This document shows, piece after piece, positions 6,897-12,128 of a DNA stretch of 12,128 bases. Source of the DNA: Hydrogenophaga sp. GTDB taxonomy: Bacteria > Pseudomonadota > Gammaproteobacteria > Burkholderiales > Burkholderiaceae_C. Numbering within the stretch: position 1 is the stretch's first letter; each line of letters begins with the position of its first letter. Position numbers and translations under genes: made by a program. The stretch is taken from NCBI GenBank assembly GCA_020047875.1, contig JAIFNE010000131.1, positions 1-12,128 of the forward strand, given 5' to 3'. The notes under the pieces are model-generated. The model was not told where the DNA came from. It saw nothing but the letters and a program-made list of their open reading frames with translations, and ran no database searches.

Positions 6897-7762
6897 GTCT
6901 TCATCACCGCGCCGAAACGCTGGCCGGTCAACTTCAAACCGGCCCACACCAGCAGGCTGGAGAGGAACAGCAGCAGAAAACCAAACGCCGCGCCCTGATT
7001 CCAGTTGAAGCGCGTGATGAACTGGGTGTAAATTTGTTCGGTGAACCAGAGCGAGTTCTTGCCGCCCAGCAGCGTGGGCGTGAGGTAGTTGCCCAGGCAC
7101 AGCATGAAGACCACGATGCAGCCGGCGGCGATGCCCGGCGCGGCGTGTGGAATGACGATGCGGCGCACGATGTTGGCGGTGCTGCCGCCGAGATCGTAAG
7201 CCGCTTCGATCAGGCTGTCGTCCAGGCTCTCCAGGCTGTTGACCAGCGGGATCACCATAAAGAGCAACGAGGCGTAAACCAACCCCACGAGAATCGTAGC
7301 GTCGTGGTACAGCAACTCCACCGGCCTGTCCGCCAGGCCCACCGCCTGCAGCAAACTGGAAACGACACCCGTCTCTCGAAGCAGGATCAGCCAGCCCAGG
7401 GTGCGCACCATCTCGCTGACCCAGAACGGCAATAGGCACAGCACCAGCAGCAGCATCTGCACCCGGCCCCTGGCCACCTTGGCGATATACCAGGCCGCCG
7501 GGAATGCGAGCAACAGCGTGAACACCGTCGCCAGCACCGACATGACCGCCGTGCGCACAAAGGTGTTCCAGTACAGCGGCTCGTCCACGAAGGTGCGGTA
7601 CTGGTCCAGGCTGGCCGCGTATTCGCCCGGGCCCACGCGCGCCTGAAGCGAGAGCAACAACAGCTCGGCGTGCGGCAGGATCACCAGCCCGCCCAGCCAC
7701 AGCAGCGCCGGGGCCAGCAGCAGGCCCAGCATCCAGCGGCGTTGGGTGGCCACGTCGTTCAC
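6893..7762 (-). CDS. ABC transporter permease, PotB-like
   Basis: First permease of the importer, about 289 residues with roughly six membrane segments, the first being LGLLLAPALLWLGGLVILPH. The EAA loop is EAAYDLGGSTANIVRRIVIP, and GNYLTPTLLGG near the C-terminus is characteristic of PotB-type permeases. The start is uncertain. GTG at 7762 (VNDVATQRRWML) lies 4 nt after the ATPase stop and suits an operon junction. A TTG at 7807 would add 15 residues and overlap the ATPase gene by 41 nt, which seems less likely. The ATG at 7766-7768 opens only a two-codon frame. The gene overlaps the next permease by four bases. Confidence 0.9.
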   Translation of the reverse strand: MNDVATQRRWMLGLLLAPALLWLGGLVILPHAELLLLSLQARVGPGEYAASLDQYRTFVDEPLYWNTFVRTAVMSVLATVFTLLLAFPAAWYIAKVARGRVQMLLLVLCLLPFWVSEMVRTLGWLILLRETGVVSSLLQAVGLADRPVELLYHDATILVGLVYASLLFMVIPLVNSLESLDDSLIEAAYDLGGSTANIVRRIVIPHAAPGIAAGCIVVFMLCLGNYLTPTLLGGKNSLWFTEQIYTQFITRFNWNQGAAFGFLLLFLSSLLVWAGLKLTGQRFGAVMKT

Positions 7763-7766
7763 GGCA

Positions 7767-8885
7767 TCAAGCGCCGAAACACCAGGCCTGCGCGGGCTGG
7801 TAGGCAAAGTGCACCGTCTCGCCGGTCTTCAGGTCGGCCAGGCGGCCGGTGAGCGGCAGGGCGATATGCAGTGGCGTCTGGCTGCCCGACTCCAGCACCT
7901 GCACGGTGGAGTTGCCGCCATCGAACAGCACGCTCTGCACGCTCGCGCTCCACGTCGGTTCGCCAGCCGGCAGCTCACGCGGGCTGCGCCCGATCTCGAT
8001 CGCCTCGGGCCGGATGAACAGCACGGCCGACTGCCCCACATCCACCGCGCCCACCCGCTGGGACCACAGCCCCAGGCCACTGGCGGTGCGCAGCAACACC
8101 TGCTCGCCGCTGCGCGATTCGATCGCGCCTTCAAAGCGGTTGTTGTTGCCCACGAAACCGGCCACGAAAGCGGTCTGCGGTTGGTAGTACAGCTGCTGCG
8201 GGGTTCCCAATTGCTCGAAGCGCCCCTGGTTCATGACCGCGACCTGGTCAGACATGACCAGGGCTTCAGATTGGTCGTGCGTGATGTACACAAAGGTGGT
8301 GCCAACCTCGGCCTGCAACTGTTTGAGCTCCACTTTCATGTGCTCGCGCAACTTGAGGTCGAGCGCGCCCAGCGGCTCATCCAGCAGCAGCAGCGCGGGC
8401 TCCAGCACCAGCGAACGTGCGATGGCCACACGCTGCTTCTGTCCGCCGGAGAGTTGGTCGATTCGCTTGTCTTCGCTGCCGGGCAGGCCGACGCGTTGGA
8501 GCATATCGGTGACCCTGGCCCTGGCCGCCGCACGCTTGACACCGCGGCGCTCCAGACCATAGGCAATGTTCTCGCCCACGCTCATCATGGGGAAGAGCGC
8601 CAGGTGCTGGAACACCATGTTCACAGGGCGCTTGTTGGGCGGCACGCCCCGCATGGACGCGCCCTTGATCACGATGTCACCAGCATCGGGTTCGATAAAG
8701 CCCGCCACCATGCGCAGCAGCGTGGTCTTGCCACATCCCGAAGGACCGAGGATGGAGAAGAACGAGCCCCGGCTCACCTGGAAGCTCAGGTCATCCACCG
8801 CAGCAAACGCCCCATAGCGTTTGCGCGCGGAACGAATGTCCAGATCGTGGGTGCCGGGGCCGCTGGCGGCCGATACGGACGACAA
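7767..8885 (-). CDS. ABC transporter ATP-binding protein, PotA-like
   Basis: Cytoplasmic ATPase of the importer, 372 residues. The Walker A GPSGCGKT is at 47-54, the Q-loop Gln is at 93, the signature LSGGQ is at 145-149, the Walker B LLLLDEP is at 165-171 and the switch histidine is His203 (ITHD). A C-terminal extension from about residue 280, starting VDVGQSAVLFIRPEAIEIG, is the TOBE-type regulatory domain found in PotA and related subunits. The start is TTG at 8885, 14 nt after the binding-protein stop; no ATG is available before Met78, and no strong ribosome binding site is seen. If the TTG is right, the protein has about 15 residues before the usual N-terminal strand (LDIRSARKRYG). It is the second gene of the operon. 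Confidence 0.93.
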   Translation of the reverse strand: MSSVSAASGPGTHDLDIRSARKRYGAFAAVDDLSFQVSRGSFFSILGPSGCGKTTLLRMVAGFIEPDAGDIVIKGASMRGVPPNKRPVNMVFQHLALFPMMSVGENIAYGLERRGVKRAAARARVTDMLQRVGLPGSEDKRIDQLSGGQKQRVAIARSLVLEPALLLLDEPLGALDLKLREHMKVELKQLQAEVGTTFVYITHDQSEALVMSDQVAVMNQGRFEQLGTPQQLYYQPQTAFVAGFVGNNNRFEGAIESRSGEQVLLRTASGLGLWSQRVGAVDVGQSAVLFIRPEAIEIGRSPRELPAGEPTWSASVQSVLFDGGNSTVQVLESGSQTPLHIALPLTGRLADLKTGETVHFAYQPAQAWCFGA

Positions 8886-8899
8886 CGCCAGCCCGCCGC

Positions 8900-9967
8900 T
8901 TACTTGGCAGCCTTGATGCGGTCGAGCACGCGGCCTTCGATCTCTTCAATGCCGGCCGGCACGGCTGGGTACCACTTGATGTTCTTCAGCGCGGCGTCGG
9001 GGAAGCTGCTGGCGAACTGTTGCTTGAGTGTCGCATCCATCAACTGGTCCGCACCCTTGCTGGCCGTGAAGTTACCCGCCGAGCTGGCGACTTTGGCAGC
9101 GATATCGGGGCGCATGTTGAAGTTGATCCATGCATACGCGGCTGCGTCGTTCTTGCCTTTGGCGGGAATCGCAAAGGTATCCACCCAGCCAAGCGCGCCC
9201 GACTTCGGGGCAACGAACTTGACGTCCGGATTGTCCTTGTTCAACTGCCAGCCGCCGGTGTCCCACATCATGGCGGTGGTGAGTTCGCCCGAGCGGATGC
9301 CAGCCAGCAGTTGGTCTTTGCCGTCCCAGTAAAACTTCACGTTGGGCTTGCACTCAGCCAGCTTCTTGCCGATTTCTTCCATCAGCGCGCCGTAGGCCTT
9401 GGGGTCGTTGTAGAGAGCGAAGGGATTTTTGCCAGCGGCAAAGGCAAAGGCGATCAGCGTCGGACGCTTCAGTCGCATGCTGACCTTCCCCGCATTTTCC
9501 GGTGCGCACAAATCGGCGTAGTCGGTGGCCTTGGAGGTCTTGGTGTTCACCACCAGACCGTCGGTGCCCCAGATGTGTGGCAGGCCAAACACCTTACCGC
9601 CGACCGTCGTGTTTTTCTGGGTGGCCTCCAGCATCGACGGGATGAACAAACCAGATTTGATCTGACTGAGGTTCAGCGGCTTGTAGATGCCGAACTCGGC
9701 CTGAGGCCCTGCAATGCGGTCCTGGCTGGGCTGCGCCAAATCAAAACCGCCTCCCGCCGTGGCGCGCAGTTTGGAGATCATTTCTTCGTTGTTGGAGTTG
9801 GTCACCTCGACTGCAATGCCGGTCTCCTTGGTGAATTGCTCCACCACTTCCTTGGGTGCATAACCACCCCAGGTCAGCAGCCGCAGGGTCTTGTTGTCCT
9901 GCGCATGGGCAGCACCTGCAGCCACCAACATGGTGGCCAGAACGATCCTCGACAACTGGGTCTTCAT
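8900..9967 (-). CDS. Periplasmic solute-binding protein, PotD/PotF-like
   Basis: Binding protein of the importer, 355 residues. The signal peptide MKTQLSRIVLATMLVAAG with AHA before Gln23 predicts Sec export and cleavage. The mature protein follows PotD order: LRLLTWGGYAPKEVVEQFTK, GLPHIWGTDGLVVN, MMWDTGGW and GWVDTFAIPAK. Pocket residues equivalent to PotD Trp34, Tyr37, Trp229, Trp255 and Asp257 are Trp33, Tyr36, Trp235, Trp261 and Asp263. The acidic residues PotD uses for the other amine groups are not kept: Glu36 is Gly35, and the Asp168/Glu171 region reads RLKRPT here. A polyamine is therefore plausible but not certain; another amine-bearing or different solute fits as well. ATG at 9967 was chosen because the signal peptide starts there. 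It is the first gene of the operon. Confidence 0.92.
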   Translation of the reverse strand: MKTQLSRIVLATMLVAAGAAHAQDNKTLRLLTWGGYAPKEVVEQFTKETGIAVEVTNSNNEEMISKLRATAGGGFDLAQPSQDRIAGPQAEFGIYKPLNLSQIKSGLFIPSMLEATQKNTTVGGKVFGLPHIWGTDGLVVNTKTSKATDYADLCAPENAGKVSMRLKRPTLIAFAFAAGKNPFALYNDPKAYGALMEEIGKKLAECKPNVKFYWDGKDQLLAGIRSGELTTAMMWDTGGWQLNKDNPDVKFVAPKSGALGWVDTFAIPAKGKNDAAAYAWINFNMRPDIAAKVASSAGNFTASKGADQLMDATLKQQFASSFPDAALKNIKWYPAVPAGIEEIEGRVLDRIKAAK

Positions 9968-10046
9968 TGGGAAACTCGCTTTCAGGGTTTGGGTGAGAAA
10001 GGTTGCCGCTGGGGACATCGCGGCAGGGCCACGGTCAGAGCGTCTC

Positions 10047-10075
10047 AGATTCCGGCAAGCCCGAGAATAAGTCAA
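10047..10075 (-). promoter_or_regulatory. Possible sigma-70 promoter of the transporter operon
   Basis: On the minus strand TTGACT (10075-10070) matches the -35 consensus at five of six positions. GAATCT (10052-10047), 17 nt away, is a weak -10. The position, about 80 nt before the binding-protein ATG and just after the extradiol dioxygenase stop at 10138, fits an operon promoter. The poor -10 keeps confidence low; it might need an activator. Confidence 0.35.
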
Positions 10076-10137
10076 GTTTGTGACCACCACATGACAGGCG
10101 GAGTGGGCTGCGTCTGTCCATCCGTCCGCACCGTTGC

Positions 10138-10953
10138 TCAGTCTCTGGCCACCCCGTCGGTCACCCGTTCACCAAAGACATAGGCGTCCATGGACAACAC
10201 CCCGTGGGTGATGCCGCCCTCGATACGTCGAACGCCGTCCAGGTGATGAGCAGCTCCCGCCGCCACCAGCAGCGGCCAGAGGTGTTCCGCCGTGGGGTGG
10301 GCGCGGCGGGCGTGGGGCGCCTGCGCCAACACCTGCACCAGCTGCGCGTGGTCCTGGCGGTGCAGCGCCTGCGCCACCCATTCCACGAATTCACAAACAT
10401 AGGGTTCGGGTGGATCCAGCAGAGCGTCGAAGCGCACCTCGCCCAGGTTGTGGGTAAGGCTGCCCGAGCCGACGATGAGCACACCCTCGTGGGCCAGCGG
10501 CGCGAGCGCCTGGCCGAAGGCGAAGGCACTCGGGCCCTCCAGGCTGGCCGGCAGCGACACCTGGAACACCGGCACATCGGCCTGCGGGTACAGATAGCGC
10601 AGGGGCACCCAGGCGCCGTGGTCCAGCCCCCAGGCGGGATCGGCCTCGGCGGGCCAGCCGGCCGCGCGCAGCAGGTCGATGGCGCGCTGCGCCGGGCCAG
10701 GGGCACCCGGTGCGGGGTAGTTCAGCGCGTAGAGCGCGGGCGCAAAGCCACCGAAATCGTGCAGCGTGGGCGGCGCCGGCGAGGTGGCCACGCGGGGCTC
10801 GCACGTGGTCCAGTGCGGCGACACCACCAGCACCGCCACAGGCCGCGGCAGCCGCTGGCCCAGCGCGGTCAGGGCCGGGCCGGCGCGTCCCGGTTCGAGG
10901 GCAAAGGTGGGGGCGCCATGCGAGACAAACAGGGTGGGCAGGCGGGCGGTCAT
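10138..10953 (-). CDS. ygiD: Class III extradiol dioxygenase, 4,5-DOPA dioxygenase (YgiD/DODA) family
   Basis: Non-haem metalloenzyme of 271 residues in the LigB superfamily, related to E. coli YgiD and plant DODA, which cleave the ring of DOPA-like catechols. Family blocks occur in order: VSHGAPT (10-16), VSPHW (44-48), HDFGGF (65-70), WGLDHGAWVPL (108-118), GSGSLTHNL (162-170), HPTAEHLWPLL (219-229) and SMDAYVFG (254-261). His12, His47, His112, His168 and His224 are the expected metal-site and catalytic histidines. The length matches the family. ATG at 10953 has GGAG 6 nt upstream. The gene is divergent from the D-cysteine desulfhydrase gene across a 324-nt control region. It lies 170 nt upstream of the transporter operon on the same strand, so co-transcription is possible but not evident. 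The true substrate in this organism is unknown. Confidence 0.93.
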   Translation of the reverse strand: MTARLPTLFVSHGAPTFALEPGRAGPALTALGQRLPRPVAVLVVSPHWTTCEPRVATSPAPPTLHDFGGFAPALYALNYPAPGAPGPAQRAIDLLRAAGWPAEADPAWGLDHGAWVPLRYLYPQADVPVFQVSLPASLEGPSAFAFGQALAPLAHEGVLIVGSGSLTHNLGEVRFDALLDPPEPYVCEFVEWVAQALHRQDHAQLVQVLAQAPHARRAHPTAEHLWPLLVAAGAAHHLDGVRRIEGGITHGVLSMDAYVFGERVTDGVARD

Positions 10954-11102
10954 GGTGGGCTCCGGGGTGTGCTGGCTTGAGCAACGGAGCCTTCAATGTA
11001 GGCCTGGGGAGCGCCCGCACCGTTCGACGCCATTGGCGGCGGCGCTCAAATTCCTTGCTCGCCGCATCGCCAGATTGGCGGGGTCGCATCACCTTCGACA
11101 GA

Positions 11103-11119
11103 TGCACTGTTTCAGTGCA
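11103..11119. promoter_or_regulatory. Perfect 7-bp palindrome, candidate operator
   Basis: TGCACTG-TTT-CAGTGCA is a perfect inverted repeat with a 3-nt centre, lying between two divergent promoters. No T run follows, so it is not a typical terminator. Its size and symmetry fit a dimeric repressor or activator site; the regulator is unknown. Confidence 0.45.
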
Positions 11120-11149
11120 ATCCGTCGAATATTTTCAGGCACATAAATT

Positions 11150-11202
11150 GCGTTATTTTTTGGTTTTGCTTTTTCCAATCATGCAAAAAACGAAAAATAC
11201 GC
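11150..11202. promoter_or_regulatory. AT-rich imperfect inverted repeat, possible Lrp/AsnC-type site
   Basis: Two 20-nt arms, 11150-11169 and 11183-11202, face each other across 13 nt and match at 14 of 20 positions, anchored by GCGT at the outer ends and GC at the inner ends. The T-rich left arm and A-rich right arm resemble the loose sites bound by Lrp/AsnC regulators, which often control amino-acid catabolic genes such as PLP desulfhydrases and deaminases. No regulator gene is visible in the window; the link is inference. Confidence 0.3.
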
Positions 11203-11277
11203 GCCGATAAATCGATTAGACACCCCGCTAGCAAAGGGACATCATTTGCTCCATCACAAGAATATTGAAGGTTACTG

Positions 11278-12128
11278 ATGGACCTGTCCCTCTTCCCCCG
11301 CATCCAGCTTGGGCACTTCCCAACCCCCCTGGAGCCCATGGCGAACCTCACGGCCTTGCTGGGCGGACCCCGCCTGTGGATCAAGCGGGACGACTGCACA
11401 GGCCTGTCATCCGGCGGCAACAAGACACGCAAGCTGGAGTACCTGATGGCCGAGGCGATCGCTGTGCGCGCCGACGTGGTGATCACGCAGGGCGCAACCC
11501 AGTCGAACCATGCGCGCCAGACGGCTGCTGCCGCCGCCAAGGTGGGTATGAAATGCCACATCCTGCTGGAAGACCGCACCGGCAGCACCGACCCGGACTA
11601 CACCGACAACGGCAACGTGTTGTTGAACCGCCTGCATGGCGCCACGGTGGAGCGCCGCGCGGGTGGCACCAACATGCAGCAGGAAATGGAACAGATCGCC
11701 GCGCGCATGAAAAGCGATGGCCTGCGGCCCTACGTGATTCCGGGCGGCGGCTCCAACCCGGTGGGCGCCCTGGGCTATGTGGGCGCTGCCATGGAGCTGG
11801 TCAGCCAGGCGGCCGCCAGGGGTTTGAAGGTTGACCATCTGGTGCACGCCACCGGCAGCGCTGGCACCCAGGCGGGCCTGGTGGCGGGTTTGCAGGCTGT
11901 GGGCAGCGACATTCGCCTGCTGGGCATAAACCATGGTTTACGACCTGGCCTGCCGCACCGCCGAACACCTGCGCATGCCGGGCCGCATTCGCCGCGAGGC
12001 CGTCGAGGCCAATTGCGACTACGTTGGCCCGGGCTATGGCATGCCCACGCCGGGCATGCAGGAGGCGGTCGAGATGCTGGCGCGCACGGAAGGCCTGCTG
12101 CTGGACCCGGTGTATTCCGGAAAAGGCA
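11278..12128 (+). pseudogene. dcyD: D-cysteine desulfhydrase (PLP enzyme) broken by an internal frameshifting deletion; 3' end outside the window
   Basis: Homologue of D-cysteine desulfhydrase, a cytoplasmic PLP enzyme that converts D-cysteine to pyruvate, sulfide and ammonia. From ATG at 11278 (GAAGG 6 nt upstream) come FPRIQLGHFPTPLEPM, the PLP site GGNKTRKLEY with Lys52, ITQGATQSNHARQTAAAAAK and VIPGGGSNPVGALGYV. TQGATQSNH and GGGSNPVGALGY fit desulfhydrase rather than ACC deaminase. After LLGI (about residue 217) the frame is lost. Homology resumes at 11936 in the +1 frame with VYDLACRTAEHLRM and continues through ANCDYVGPGYGMP and LLLDPVYSGKG to the edge. E. coli DcyD has 12 residues between these blocks; here 7 nt remain, a net loss of 29 nt. 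The original frame runs open to the edge as unrelated sequence. An ATG at 11933 opens the downstream frame, but the catalytic core is split. Confidence 0.85.

Larger units (their letters stand above)
10954..11277. other. Divergent intergenic control region, AT-rich on its right side
   Basis: This 324-nt gap separates the dioxygenase (minus) from the desulfhydrase gene (plus). The left part is GC-rich like the genes. From about 11120 to 11270 it is markedly AT-rich, with A and T runs. Two inverted repeats are listed separately. No coding frame with family resemblance was seen. GAAGG, 6 nt before the ATG at 11278, is the desulfhydrase ribosome binding site. Confidence 0.7.

Noticed and set aside
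6893..7807. The longer form of the first permease, starting at TTG 7807
   Set aside because: It would overlap the ATPase gene by 41 nt and add residues with no family resemblance; GTG at 7762 gives a normal operon junction.
7746..9332. A 528-codon plus-strand open frame
   Set aside because: It is antisense to the ATPase and binding-protein genes, both of which have full family motifs.
9020..10183. A 387-codon plus-strand open frame
   Set aside because: It is antisense to the solute-binding protein gene and matches no family I recognise.

Overview
The window reads as GC-rich chromosomal DNA of a betaproteobacterium in the Burkholderiales, most likely a member of the Comamonadaceae. This rests on protein family resemblance, the Ala/Pro-rich linkers in the transhydrogenase, and the mix of housekeeping genes with a sulfide-oxidation-type flavoprotein. 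No rRNA, tRNA, CRISPR array, transposase or phage gene was seen. The species cannot be named from the sequence alone.

Layout. Positions 1-3146 (minus strand) carry the proton-translocating NAD(P) transhydrogenase operon, pntA then pntB; pntB runs off the left edge. The two genes are separated by three hairpin repeats at exactly 42-bp spacing. Divergent from pntA is a NudJ-like Nudix hydrolase (3335-3820, plus). Convergent with it is arfB (3850-4263, minus), a ribosome-rescue hydrolase. Next is a stand-alone flavocytochrome c sulfide dehydrogenase-type flavoprotein (4419-5678, plus) with a Tat and possible lipoprotein signal. It is followed by a decayed partial second copy of arfB (5727-5886, minus). 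Positions 6027-9967 (minus) hold a complete spermidine/putrescine-type ABC transporter operon: binding protein, ATPase, permease, permease. A 4,5-DOPA-dioxygenase-like extradiol enzyme follows (10138-10953, minus). An AT-rich divergent control region (10954-11277) with two inverted repeats separates it from a D-cysteine desulfhydrase gene (11278 to the right edge, plus). That gene is broken by a frameshifting deletion of about 29 nt.

How the genes work together. PntAB uses the proton gradient to make NADPH, and the four transporter genes form one tightly packed import system. The other genes look like independent units. Two of them touch sulfur: the sulfide dehydrogenase flavoprotein in the periplasm and the broken cytoplasmic D-cysteine desulfhydrase. 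They lie about 5.6 kb apart with no sign of co-transcription.

The most noteworthy signals are the 42-bp-phased repeats inside the pnt operon, the arfB remnant that leaves the fccB-like gene flanked by arfB sequence on both sides, the internal deletion in the desulfhydrase gene, and a hairpin abutting the Nudix start codon. I did not find a clear new multi-gene system here.
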